Origin: Dysgonomonas mossii DSM 22836
GTDB taxonomy: Bacteria > Bacteroidota > Bacteroidia > Bacteroidales > Dysgonomonadaceae
NCBI RefSeq assembly: GCF_000213575.1
Contig: NZ_GL892007.1
Location: 340,349 to 404,348 of the forward strand
Direction of reading: 5' to 3'
DNA: 64,000 nt
Below, one piece after another: positions 17,743-27,025 of this stretch. Below the pieces are notes generated by a model, which worked only from the letters and a program-made list of their open reading frames with translations, ran no database searches and had not been told where the DNA came from. Numbering within the stretch: position 1 is the first letter of the stretch; each line of letters opens with the position of its first letter. Position numbers and translations under genes: made by a program.

Positions 17743-20688
17743 TTAATTATCTTGAGTTTTTGAAAAATTTGTATCAATAACAAAACAAGCACCATTCAAT
17801 TTGTTATATTCAAGTTCATTTGTAGCATACATATCGTATCCAACACTGTTGAGAGTTTCTTTGGCTAAAAAAAGACCTATTCCTCTACCATTAGGCTTTT
17901 TAGAATAAAAAAGATTAAATATTTCATTCAGATAAAAATCTTCAATCGATACTCCCGAGTTAAGAATTAAAATTTTGGAGTTATCAACATAATCTAAGTA
18001 TATTCTGCGATTTTCTACGGGCGTAAGCCAGTAAATCGCATTATGTACAACATTAACGAAAGCCGGTAGTAAAATAGATTCATATGTAAAGAATGAAGCA
18101 TGTTCAAATGCCAATGAAGAATTTAATGTAATATTACGATCTTTTAGTTGACTATTAAAGAATAATTTAAGATAAGTAGTGATTTCCGATCCTACAATAT
18201 TTTTGCGCACCTTACCTGTAGTTCTATACAAAGGGGACATCAATTTGTATTTATCTTCCAAATGCTCAAACGCAGTTTTTAATGATAAGTAATTTCTCTG
18301 TGCTTTTTCATCTGTTGGTAAATGATCGTTAATTTGAGTAATTGCATAGGCAACCTGTGAGTAAAGAGCATTAAACTGATGGTCTATTATTTCAACAGCA
18401 ATTCCCATCTGAGCTAACTCTTTAGTTTGTTGCCATTGTTTTTCTATATCTTCATAACGTATTTTATAATAGCCAGTAAGAGCTTCTTCGTCTACATCCA
18501 AACTCAATCGATCTAAATGATTAAAAAAAGGAATAATTCTTTCATTTGCCTTTTTCATTAAATCATTATATATATTCTCAAGTAAATTCAAACTTTGTAG
18601 AATATCGTCTCGATTATAAGATGTTGGTTTTATAGCTGTATATTTTTCGTCTAATTCGGCAATATATATATCATTTTTTTCTTCAAGAATTTTTGATTTT
18701 ATTTTATCAACTGATCCAGATATTTTCTCAATGGATTCATCAAATACATTCGATATAAAAGATCGATATTGACTGTATTTAGCTTCAAATTCTTTATATA
18801 ACTCATAATCCTTTAATTGATTTCTTGCTTTATCTATTATTTCTTGAGAGGATGTTACTCGTTCTTCAATCACTTTCTCATAATATCTATTGTAGTTATA
18901 AAGAGATTTTTGTTGACTCTCAGTTAAAGCAAATCGAATAGGTTTACTCAGAGCCAAACGTCTAATTTTAGCTTTACATTCTTCAATTTTTTTCAGGATT
19001 AGATCGATGTCATTAAACAACAAATCAGATTCGGCTTGTTTATCCAACAATTGATTTAGTAACACACTGAATTCATTTTCTATATCTGATAACTGCTTAG
19101 GATATTCTTTTAGTTTCTTAGCATATTGTTTCCTTAGTTCTTTTTCTTTTTCATGCTCAGCTTGTTTATTTTTAGCAGCTTCTTCTATTTCATCTTTCTG
19201 TGTTCTTTTAATATCAGATTCTGCATGTGTTCCGAAATACATATTAGCAAGATCAATAAAAAAAGCCTCTAAGTCTGCTTTGAACTCTCTATAAGCAACA
19301 TTGTTTATAAAACCTTCTCGTCCGGCTTTATCAGTTAACTTTTTATTGTTTTCTCGCGATATTTCGATATAGCCAAACATTCTACGGTGACTAAAGAAAT
19401 ACTTTCCTGCGTGTTTAGATCTTCGGTTTTCAAATCGTAAGAAATCTGTTTCAGTCCTCCCATATGGGAGGACTCTAAATCCGTCTCTATAAATATACAG
19501 CCCTCCAAATAAATTTAGCCTTTCATCATAAACTTTATATAACTCCTCAGTCAGCAAAGATTCGGATGGTATACCAACTATAACCCCAAGTTTTATCTTA
19601 AATTTACCATAAGGAGTTTTGCCTGGTTTTCTAACAGCACGAAAAGAATGATCAACTTCCTTATTGTATATTTTTATTTTCCCCGAGAATGTACCATCTT
19701 CATCAAAACCTCCATAAATTAAGTGATCGCTCAAATTGAAATCATGTGGTGTGAAAAATTCTCGACTAGAAATTAAATCTCGTTCTCCCTTCTCATCTAC
19801 AATAACAAACTTTGTAGAAACTCCTATATTTTCTTCTTTAAATACATTAAATAAACCATTTAAGCTACTTCTGATTTCCTGCACCGTTGCATCATACTCT
19901 GGATATAAATCTTTTTGGTTATATTTAGACAATATAATCAGTTGTTCATCTGGTTTAAATACAACAAACTTGGTGCCATGAATATTTGTCGAAGTGCCTG
20001 TAATAGAAGTAACAAATTCTTGAGAAAAGAAGTCTGGAAGTTGAATATTCTTAATGTCCGAAATTATATTTAATGCTAGATCTTTTTGTTCTACCCATGA
20101 GTTAATTAAATTCCCTTCATTTATACCTTCATTCTTTTTTTTAAGGAAATTGGCAATAAACTCTTCTTTTAATTCATTAAAAACTACATCAAAATTACTG
20201 TCTGGATTAATTGCTCTTAGCGGTATATTTATGTCTTCAATATACAAATTATAGTTTTCCAGAATACGCCAGTCAATAAATAAAACCTGCAATGGGTGTC
20301 CAACTTTTTTTGTAAGCATTAGCATTGGACTGCCGAGATATGCTACAGATAGACGTCCAATTCCTTTTTCTCCCATTCTTATTCGAGGTTCCTTCCATAA
20401 TGTTTCCTCTCCCTTTTCTTCTAGTTCATTTCTTGACTTTGAGTCAGTACCTAAAACAATCCATTTTTCAAGTATATCTTCTCTCGACATACCTTTTCCA
20501 TCGTCTGACAATACAAAGAACGGAGATTTGACATTGTTAACATTCTCTATATATAGATATGCTTCCAGTTTATCTCCATAAGCATCATATCCGTTCTTCC
20601 ACAACTCAGATATTGCAGTTGGTAAGTCTGAAATTTGACCTTTCCCTAGTAAATCTATTGCTCTAGCTTTCGCTCTAAATTGAGGCAT
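17743..20688 (-). CDS. Giant GHKL protein: MORC/MutL-like ATPase plus histidine-kinase-like module
   Basis: A 981 aa cytoplasmic protein with two ATP-binding modules. N-terminal GHKL ATPase of MutL/Hsp90/MORC type: N-box ISELWKNGYDAYG (Glu28, Asn32), G1 SDDGKGMSRED (62-66) and G2 RMGEKGIGRLS (106-111). A long charged coiled coil covers about 490-760. The C-terminus looks like a sensor kinase: His770 in EIIDHQFNAL, N-box LPAFVNVVHNAIYWL (about 874-888) and G2 GRGIGLFLAKETL (934-946); the 104-113 residue spacing from His to N-box suits a HisKA-HATPase pair. MutL/MORC homologues in restriction-modification operons are known (Iyer, Abhiman and Aravind 2008). The double arrangement with a receiver partner is unusual. 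Confidence 0.8.
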   Translation of the reverse strand: MPQFRAKARAIDLLGKGQISDLPTAISELWKNGYDAYGDKLEAYLYIENVNNVKSPFFVLSDDGKGMSREDILEKWIVLGTDSKSRNELEEKGEETLWKEPRIRMGEKGIGRLSVAYLGSPMLMLTKKVGHPLQVLFIDWRILENYNLYIEDINIPLRAINPDSNFDVVFNELKEEFIANFLKKKNEGINEGNLINSWVEQKDLALNIISDIKNIQLPDFFSQEFVTSITGTSTNIHGTKFVVFKPDEQLIILSKYNQKDLYPEYDATVQEIRSSLNGLFNVFKEENIGVSTKFVIVDEKGERDLISSREFFTPHDFNLSDHLIYGGFDEDGTFSGKIKIYNKEVDHSFRAVRKPGKTPYGKFKIKLGVIVGIPSESLLTEELYKVYDERLNLFGGLYIYRDGFRVLPYGRTETDFLRFENRRSKHAGKYFFSHRRMFGYIEISRENNKKLTDKAGREGFINNVAYREFKADLEAFFIDLANMYFGTHAESDIKRTQKDEIEEAAKNKQAEHEKEKELRKQYAKKLKEYPKQLSDIENEFSVLLNQLLDKQAESDLLFNDIDLILKKIEECKAKIRRLALSKPIRFALTESQQKSLYNYNRYYEKVIEERVTSSQEIIDKARNQLKDYELYKEFEAKYSQYRSFISNVFDESIEKISGSVDKIKSKILEEKNDIYIAELDEKYTAIKPTSYNRDDILQSLNLLENIYNDLMKKANERIIPFFNHLDRLSLDVDEEALTGYYKIRYEDIEKQWQQTKELAQMGIAVEIIDHQFNALYSQVAYAITQINDHLPTDEKAQRNYLSLKTAFEHLEDKYKLMSPLYRTTGKVRKNIVGSEITTYLKLFFNSQLKDRNITLNSSLAFEHASFFTYESILLPAFVNVVHNAIYWLTPVENRRIYLDYVDNSKILILNSGVSIEDFYLNEIFNLFYSKKPNGRGIGLFLAKETLNSVGYDMYATNELEYNKLNGACFVIDTNFSKTQDN

Positions 20689-20698
20689 ATCTTTCTAA

Positions 20699-21739
20699 TT
20701 AAGTATTTATAATAACATCTCCTAATCGGCGTGCATATTCAGGAGGTACAGCATTGCCTATAAGTTTGGCTGTTGATTGCATACTTATTGTTTTGAAAAT
20801 ATAATTTTCAGGAAATGTTTGCAATGTTGCTCCTTCTCTCAAAGATATTGCTCTATCTTGTTCTGGATGAGCAAAACGACCATTAGAAATATTAAAAAAC
20901 TTTGTTGTAATTGTTGATGATGGTTTTTTCCAAGACAATCTACCATAAACATCTTTAAAACAATTATCCTTTCCAATATAGCATGCTAATTGTAACTCCG
21001 GATCATTTTTCCATCCCATACGTGTTCCTCCATCTTTGTCCGTTTTTGCAAGTCTTTTTAAATTGATTTGATTTAGTCCAGCGGTTGTGTGATTGAAATC
21101 CGAAACATCTTTATGTCCAGCAGGGATTACAGGAAAACCTTTTTCTGGGGAAATGTAATCTATCAATAAAGCCTGTTTTTCCTCTTTTGGAGGGAGTGAT
21201 ATGGGTTTTACTCTTGATGCAATAAGAGAAAAGCGTTTACGAGATTGAGGTACGCCATAATAACTCATATCTATTATTTTTTGTTCAATATATGTATAAC
21301 CTTTATTTTGAAGAAATTCCAAAAATTCAGGTAATACGCTATCTTTTCTTGTCATCAATCCAGGTACATTTTCTACTAACACATAACCAGGATTATAGTA
21401 ATCAATGAAGCGACTGAAATCTAATAATAAATCTTTGGATTTCTGAGATTTTTCTTTTTTTGTGTTAATTATACTATAATATTGACAAGGACTACAACCT
21501 ACAAGTATTAAATGATCATCATTTTTATTAATATTTAAATGCTTTTCAAAATAATCACTTGGTAATTGAGTTACATCAGAATAAATAAATTTTGAACCGA
21601 TATTATTATATTCATAAGTTTCCTTCGCATCTTTATCAAAATCAACTCCAGCTACAACCTCAATACCTGCTAAGCGAAGACCACACGTCATACCTCCACC
21701 ACCACAAAAGAAATCAATTGCTTTATATTTTTTTTTCAT
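20699..21739 (-). CDS. dcm: DNA (cytosine-5) methyltransferase
   Basis: A 346 aa C5-cytosine methylase. Motif I FFCGGGGMTCGL binds S-adenosylmethionine, motif IV GCSPCQ carries the catalytic Cys, motif VI is VENVPG, motif VIII is PQSRKR, and motif X is GNAVPPEYA near the C-terminus. The target-recognition region lies at about 190-290 and does not reveal the site. In the operon it would protect host DNA from the HNH/Vsr nucleases. It follows the XRE regulator by 4 bp and precedes the GHKL gene by 10 bp. Length is normal for the family. Confidence 0.95.
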   Translation of the reverse strand: MKKKYKAIDFFCGGGGMTCGLRLAGIEVVAGVDFDKDAKETYEYNNIGSKFIYSDVTQLPSDYFEKHLNINKNDDHLILVGCSPCQYYSIINTKKEKSQKSKDLLLDFSRFIDYYNPGYVLVENVPGLMTRKDSVLPEFLEFLQNKGYTYIEQKIIDMSYYGVPQSRKRFSLIASRVKPISLPPKEEKQALLIDYISPEKGFPVIPAGHKDVSDFNHTTAGLNQINLKRLAKTDKDGGTRMGWKNDPELQLACYIGKDNCFKDVYGRLSWKKPSSTITTKFFNISNGRFAHPEQDRAISLREGATLQTFPENYIFKTISMQSTAKLIGNAVPPEYARRLGDVIINT

Positions 21740-21743
21740 TATA

Positions 21744-21959
21744 CTATTCCTTTATTTTTGTTGATACAAATAAATCTTTAACATCAACATCAAGAATACC
21801 TGCTATATCGATAAATGTTTCGATGTTTGGCTGTTTCTCATTAGTACACCATCTGGAAATAGTCGATTCTGTTTTTCCCAATTGTGCAGCCAGCCATTTA
21901 TTTGTTAATCTTTTCTCTGCAAGAATAACCTTTATTCGATTAATTGCTCTCTCTGACAT
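21744..21959 (-). CDS. XRE-family regulator (controller protein) of the defence operon
   Basis: A 71 aa Xre/Cro helix-turn-helix protein: LTNKWLAAQLGKTESTISRW is the HTH and ETFIDIAGILDVDVKDLF the C-terminal helix. A TTG at 21980 also opens the frame, but the -7 box covers it, so the ATG at 21959 is taken. As first gene of the operon it resembles controller (C) proteins that delay restriction until methylation is complete. Short for the family but complete. Confidence 0.85.
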   Translation of the reverse strand: MSERAINRIKVILAEKRLTNKWLAAQLGKTESTISRWCTNEKQPNIETFIDIAGILDVDVKDLFVSTKIKE

Positions 21960-21977
21960 ATATATTGTTCTTGTGTG

Positions 21978-22009
21978 CAAATTTATTGTTTCCTTTTCAT
22001 AAATACAAA
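21978..22009 (-). promoter_or_regulatory. Full-consensus Bacteroidales promoter of the defence operon
   Basis: On the minus strand TTTG (22006-22009), a 20-base spacer, and TAAATTTG (21978-21985) match the sigma-ABfr consensus TTTG-N19-21-TAnnTTTG without mismatch. Initiation would be near 21971, giving a 12 nt leader to the ATG at 21959. No clear palindrome overlaps it. Confidence 0.75.
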
Positions 22010-22042
22010 CGCAATATAGCTAACTTATCAACACTAAGATAT

Positions 22043-24052
22043 TTATTCTTTATCTTTTACCAGAAATTGTAGCTCTGGGTCATTCTTAATACGCTCTATT
22101 TCGTCAATCACAATCTGTTTTATATCCTGCTTTACTTTGTCATAGTTAAGTTGAATCTGTTCTTTCATCAGGTCATTACCATCCACATCCCGAAAGTCGA
22201 TAATCTCCGGTATCTTTCCATAGCAGGCAGTTTCACGCTTTACCTTATCATTATCAACCACTATTTCGCAATGGAAAATCTTCTGTTCGATACGTTCATC
22301 AAAGTTATCGCTGACAGCTCCTACAAACATCCCTTGAGTAAGGTTTGATATTTTGCTGGCAGGGATAAGGCTGTCCATCTGTGTACTGATGGAAGTTGAT
22401 TTGTCCTGACGGTTAATTGTTATGGACTGGCGTTTCTGTAACACTTTACCGAAACGGTCTGACAACGCTTTGGCTGTTTCTCCGACTACCTGACCAGAAA
22501 AGATATTTCCGACCGTATTTTGTATCACTTTGCTTTCTTTATCCCCATAGTCCCTTGTTAGCTGACTGTAATCCTGAAATCCTAAACAAACTGCTACTTT
22601 ATTGGAACGGGCGGTAGCTATCAGATTATCCAGTCCCCGAAAGTAAATGGTTGGGAGCTCGTCAATGATAACCGAACTTTTTAACTGTCCCTTTTTGTTA
22701 ATCAACTTCACAATACGACTGTTGTACAATCCCAGTGCTGCCGAATAGATATTCTGACGGTCGGGATTGTTTCCAACACAAAGTATCTTCGGTTCGTTCG
22801 GATTGTTAATGTCCAGTGTAAAATCATCACCTGTCATTACCCAGTACAGAGCAGGAGAAATCATTCTTGAAAGCGGAATCTTCGCCGAAGCAATTTGCCC
22901 TTGTAGCTGGTCTTGTGCTCCGCCTTCCCACGCATCCATAAAAGGACTCAAATAGTTTTCAAGCTCCAGATATGAGGTGAGTATGGTGAAAGTATCTGCA
23001 TACTTCTTATTCAGAAATTCAATTGCGTGCGGAAAAGTGCAATATTGCCCGTTCTTGTATATCTTGAGAAACCAAATGATGGCAGCCAGCAAAATAATGG
23101 GCGATTCTACAAAAAAGTCGCCCTGCTTGCTTATCCAGCTACGGTTCAGATTCAGCATAATGGTATAAGCCGATTCATAGGCGTCAGAAATATCCGTCAT
23201 AGAAGCAGGATTGATAGGATTGCATCGATGACTCTTTCGAGGATCGTCAAAGTTGATAACATAGAAAGTTGGTTTTACCTTGTAAGCATCCGAATGGTTT
23301 AGCAGATGGTTATACGCAATTTCCGACAGATCGGGGAATTTGTAATCATAGATGTACATGGAAAAACCCTTTTCAATTTGTTGTTTGATATAGTTATTTA
23401 CCACTGCATACGATTTTCCCGAACCGGGTGTTCCCAACACGATTGTAGCCCTGAAGGGATTTACTACGTTTATCCATCCGTTGTGTTGTTTCTTTCTATA
23501 CCAGAAACGGGTCGGCAGGTTTATTGAATATTCATTTTCCATCAGGCGGGTTTCCTGCATGAACGATTCATTTTCCAGATTGAACACATCTTCCATCAGG
23601 TTGTTTTTCAGCAGGCGTGACATCCACACACCTGCCACCAACAGGCACAGGTAACCTATCGCAAGTGATGAAATATAAAAAGCAGTAATAGCAGCAAGCG
23701 ATAAACGCAGATCCAACAGCCACCAGTTCATAAAAAACAGGATAAATCCCGCAATTAACAACATACAAATTTTACTCCATGTTATCGTCTCTTCCTTTAC
23801 TCCCTTTGTTCCCAAACAGGATAGAGCAAGGAATATCACGGCAAAAATCTTTGTATAAATTATATGATTGAACAATCCAGCTGTTCGTTGGAAGTTCAAC
23901 AGGATTTTATCGACTACGCCGATATTGACTCCCCAGTTTACAAACGACTGGTAACAAAACCAATAGATGTGGATTACCACGAATAAAATACTGATGGCTC
24001 GCATAAAGTCCATGACTTTGGCCAGTCCTCTTAAATCATCTTCTTGTGACAT
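22043..24052 (-). CDS. mobC: Type IV coupling protein (MobC/TraG family)
   Basis: A 669 aa VirD4-like ATPase that brings the relaxase-DNA complex to the secretion channel. Four hydrophobic segments in about the first 150 residues anchor it in the inner membrane. Walker A is LGTPGSGKSYAVV and Walker B is SSVIIDELPTIYFRG, with the all-alpha domain between (QDQLQGQIASAKIPLSR). The frame stays open to 24307 inside the relaxase gene, but the membrane protein starts at MSQEDDLRGLAK (24052), 10 bp after the relaxase stop. The C-terminus is charged and has no extra domain. Confidence 0.93.
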   Translation of the reverse strand: MSQEDDLRGLAKVMDFMRAISILFVVIHIYWFCYQSFVNWGVNIGVVDKILLNFQRTAGLFNHIIYTKIFAVIFLALSCLGTKGVKEETITWSKICMLLIAGFILFFMNWWLLDLRLSLAAITAFYISSLAIGYLCLLVAGVWMSRLLKNNLMEDVFNLENESFMQETRLMENEYSINLPTRFWYRKKQHNGWINVVNPFRATIVLGTPGSGKSYAVVNNYIKQQIEKGFSMYIYDYKFPDLSEIAYNHLLNHSDAYKVKPTFYVINFDDPRKSHRCNPINPASMTDISDAYESAYTIMLNLNRSWISKQGDFFVESPIILLAAIIWFLKIYKNGQYCTFPHAIEFLNKKYADTFTILTSYLELENYLSPFMDAWEGGAQDQLQGQIASAKIPLSRMISPALYWVMTGDDFTLDINNPNEPKILCVGNNPDRQNIYSAALGLYNSRIVKLINKKGQLKSSVIIDELPTIYFRGLDNLIATARSNKVAVCLGFQDYSQLTRDYGDKESKVIQNTVGNIFSGQVVGETAKALSDRFGKVLQKRQSITINRQDKSTSISTQMDSLIPASKISNLTQGMFVGAVSDNFDERIEQKIFHCEIVVDNDKVKRETACYGKIPEIIDFRDVDGNDLMKEQIQLNYDKVKQDIKQIVIDEIERIKNDPELQFLVKDKE

Positions 24053-24062
24053 AACTGTACTT

Positions 24063-25319
24063 TTATAATTTTCTTCGTTTTTTCTTTTTCTTCTTAGGAT
24101 ATGGAACTTGATCGTTCTCATGGTAAGCATCACTACCATCTGGAATAATGCTAAACAGACTTTCAATGGAACTTCCATCACTATTAGATTGCGACTCGGA
24201 CGGCACGAATGGTTCTGCCGAAGGTAAGAACGGTTCTTTTTGGATAACCACTTGTTTTGCGTATCCATCGCTTGCATGGGATTCTCTAAACAAGTCATTG
24301 AATACATTGGCAGAAAACTCTTTCCCTAAACGGGAGCCGTTCAAAACTGCTTTATGTTCATGGTCGATGAATGTTACTCCGTATATCCGGCCTTCCGCAT
24401 TCTGCCTGAAAAAGACTTCCACTGCTTTCTTATTCAGATTCTTTTCAAAATCGACACGGGAAATACTGGGCTTCATGGCATCCGTTACTTTTTTGCTGAT
24501 AACGGACTTTAATTTCCCGTCTTTCCACTTCGTAGAAGCCTGTTCCGTTTTTCGCTTGATGGTTTCCACACCAACCGATTTTCCCAGCCGTGAAGACTTG
24601 AAGGGATTGCCCTGTTTCTCTCCGTTATTGTTGGTAGCTGAATACACCATACCGTGAAAAGGCTTTCCCCTTACTTCACCTTTTACTTCTTCTGCGTGTA
24701 CATTATGAATTGACAGTAAGGACTTGAGTTCCCCGATGCTTTGAAACTGGTACGTATTAATCAGTCCCTTTAGCGTATTAGAAAGCTGACGTTTCACATC
24801 GCCCGCAGCATAATCCACCTTTTGGAATCGGTATTGCTCTTTCTGCTGTTGCTTTTCGGCAGGATGCAGACTATACTTTTGTTCCAGTTCCCGTGTGATG
24901 TCCTTGCTCCGGCGGTATTCAAACTTATCGTTCAACTTTCTGCCATTCTCGTCCACCCGCAGCGATACGATATGCAGGTGATGGCGGTCGATGTCTTCAT
25001 GTTTATAAACCATGTAAGGCTGATTACCATAACCCAACTTCTCCATATACTCCTGTGCAATTTGCGAAAGCTGTTCGTCAGTCAGCTTATCATCGGGATG
25101 CGGATTCAGAGATATGTGGATAATCGGTTTTTCAGTCTTGATGTCTTGTGGAAGCTGCATCTGAAAACATTCCATGCAACGATGGATATTGAAGTTTCCA
25201 TCCTCACTTTCAAACATACGGTTGCTGAAAAGCACCTTGCCATGCTCTTCATCCACCTTACTTTGGTTATATGCCAACGCTCCGAAAAGCGAACTTCCCA
25301 CGTTTATTTTTGCAACCAT
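24063..25319 (-). CDS. mobB: MobB relaxase
   Basis: A 418 aa relaxase of the Bacteroidetes MobB/MOBP family, which nicks oriT and stays on the 5' end. Tyr17 in GALAYNQSKV is the likely nucleophile, and HEDIDRHHLHIVSLRV is the metal-binding three-histidine motif. The C-terminal half is basic and ends in a Lys-Arg run (KKKKKKRRKL). It overlaps mobA by 16 bp and is followed by the coupling protein gene, the usual mob order in these elements. Confidence 0.93.
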   Translation of the reverse strand: MVAKINVGSSLFGALAYNQSKVDEEHGKVLFSNRMFESEDGNFNIHRCMECFQMQLPQDIKTEKPIIHISLNPHPDDKLTDEQLSQIAQEYMEKLGYGNQPYMVYKHEDIDRHHLHIVSLRVDENGRKLNDKFEYRRSKDITRELEQKYSLHPAEKQQQKEQYRFQKVDYAAGDVKRQLSNTLKGLINTYQFQSIGELKSLLSIHNVHAEEVKGEVRGKPFHGMVYSATNNNGEKQGNPFKSSRLGKSVGVETIKRKTEQASTKWKDGKLKSVISKKVTDAMKPSISRVDFEKNLNKKAVEVFFRQNAEGRIYGVTFIDHEHKAVLNGSRLGKEFSANVFNDLFRESHASDGYAKQVVIQKEPFLPSAEPFVPSESQSNSDGSSIESLFSIIPDGSDAYHENDQVPYPKKKKKKRRKL

Positions 25320-25741
25320 CGCTGTTCAAAATCCCGTGTTAATTCTATTACTTTCCGGTTTAATTCCACCAGTTCCAGCGTTGCTTTTTCCAATTTATAG
25401 AGAAAAGCCATTGCTTTTTTCTCCGTGAAATTGGTATTCAGAGCCTTTACAATTTGATTATAATTCACTCCGGTTGCCCTGAATTGGGCGTAAAAATTGG
25501 TCAGCCGTGTATAATAATCCACCGTAGCCTTGTCAATTTTTATCACTTTAAATGAATCACCAAAGATTCGTGCGATGATAAAATGTGCCTTCGTCCGCAT
25601 CCCGGATTGCTCGAAAAGAGCCAAAAAACGGGCATGGTCGATGGCATTGAAACTGACCGAATAGCGAAATACCGCAGGGTCTTCTTTCGGCTTCCGTCCT
25701 TTGCCACCTGACTGTGGTACGTTCGATTTTTCCTTTTCCAT
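25304..25741 (-). CDS. mobA: MobA, relaxosome accessory protein
   Basis: A 145 aa protein of the BfmA/MobA type that helps the relaxase bind oriT. Seen: YSVSFNAIDHARFLALFEQS, a ribbon-helix-helix-like start, then the helical GVNYNQIVKALNTNFTEKK. The frame is open from 25825, but the family start is MEKEKSN at 25741; the extra part lies in the candidate oriT region. First gene of the mob operon, reading away from oriT. Confidence 0.9.
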   Translation of the reverse strand: MEKEKSNVPQSGGKGRKPKEDPAVFRYSVSFNAIDHARFLALFEQSGMRTKAHFIIARIFGDSFKVIKIDKATVDYYTRLTNFYAQFRATGVNYNQIVKALNTNFTEKKAMAFLYKLEKATLELVELNRKVIELTRDFEQRWLQK

Positions 25742-26220
25742 ACCATTACTTTTTAAAGGGTTTACGACTTCGGAGTACATCCACAATTTTTCGAGTTCTG
25801 AGAAAATTGCTCCCTGCAAGGGCAAGGGTTCAGAGCTGCTGAAAGAATTTCAAGCTGCGCTGAACACACCTTGCTATTTGCATGGCGCAAATAAAATCCG
25901 TCTGAGGACGGATTGCAGTTTTTCTTAAAGTGAATGAACTCCAGAAAACATATTTACCGGAGCCTTTTTTATCGGTTCAGGTAATTACTGATGCAAAGTA
26001 ACGGGGATTAATTATACTGTACCATAGATTTTTACAGGACAAGCGAAGCCATATAAAGTCATATGAAGCCATTTTCAAAAACGGATGTTTTTTCTCCATT
26101 TATTTGCCATCGAAATCGGTATTGAAGTCAATGAATAAACCTGTCCATACTTATGTGGATAAGTAAATACCTTCTTACTGATTTCCTGAAATCAAGACAT
26201 ACTGAAATCAATATATCAAT
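25742..26220. other. Candidate oriT between divergent mob and tra operons
   Basis: This 479-base gap has no coding frame of note. It sits between mobA (leftward) and traA (rightward), the usual place of oriT. It holds an inverted repeat, AATCCGTC (25895-25902) with GACGGATT (25907-25914) followed by GCAGTTTTTC, and a shorter CTCC/GGAG stem before CTTTTTT near 25936-25970. GC-richer sequence (GCAAGGGCAAGGG near 25816) lies next to mobA. The nick site cannot be read out. Both operon promoters must also lie here, but no full consensus was found. Confidence 0.5.
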
Positions 26221-27024
26221 ATGTCAGTCAGTAACGAAGTAAAACAATCAATACGTAAAGAAATGAAGAAAGAAACCTTGTATGTAGCATTCTCTACCCA
26301 AAAGGGCGGAGTGGGAAAAACAACTTTTACGGTACTGGTGGCAAGTTACCTGTACTATTTGAAAGGTTACAATGTGGCAGTGGTCGATTGCGACTACCCG
26401 CAACACAGCATCAGTGCCATGCGTAAGCGGGATGGCGAACAGGTGAACTGTGATAAAAGATATAAGCTGCTTGCCTATAAGCAGTTTAAAGCACTCGGTA
26501 AAAAGGCTTATCCGGTACTGTGCAGCACACCTGAAGCAGCTATACAGACTGCCGAAGAGTTCCAGCAATCGGATACGGACATGGATGTGGTATTTTTTGA
26601 TTTGCCCGGAACAGTAAACAGTGAAGGCATTATCAACTCGTTGGCCTCTATGGATTACATCTTCACACCGATTACTGCCGACCATGTGGTATTGGAAAGC
26701 AGCCTGTCCTTTGCCATGACCGTAAACAGTTTGCTGGTAAAGAATGAATCCTACCGTTTGAAAGAACTACACCTGTTTTGGAATCAGGTGGATGGCAGGG
26801 AAAAGACCGACCTGTACGAAATCTACGAAAAGACAATCAAAGAGTTGGAATTACCACTGATGAAAACCTTTATACCCGATACGAAAAGGTATAAGAAGGA
26901 ACTTTCGAACGAACGGCAAAGCATCTTCCGTTCCACACTCTTCCCCGCAGACAAGCGAATGATTAAAGGCAGCAATCTCGAAGAGTTGATTGCCGAATTA
27001 GGATACATCATAAAACTATACTGA
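26221..27024 (+). CDS. traA: TraA, ParA-type ATPase
   Basis: A 267 aa ParA/MinD-family ATPase, first gene of the transfer operon. The deviant Walker A is STQKGGVGKTTF, and DCDYPQHS and VVFFDLPG supply the A' and B motifs. ParA-like proteins position DNA or protein complexes by ATP-dependent dimer formation; in CTnDOT-type operons TraA is conserved but its precise role is unproven. It is followed by the DUF3408 gene after 1 base. The ATG at 26221 leaves a short residual N-terminus before the beta strand, typical of the family. Confidence 0.9.
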   Translation: MSVSNEVKQSIRKEMKKETLYVAFSTQKGGVGKTTFTVLVASYLYYLKGYNVAVVDCDYPQHSISAMRKRDGEQVNCDKRYKLLAYKQFKALGKKAYPVLCSTPEAAIQTAEEFQQSDTDMDVVFFDLPGTVNSEGIINSLASMDYIFTPITADHVVLESSLSFAMTVNSLLVKNESYRLKELHLFWNQVDGREKTDLYEIYEKTIKELELPLMKTFIPDTKRYKKELSNERQSIFRSTLFPADKRMIKGSNLEELIAELGYIIKLY

Positions 27025-27025
27025 T

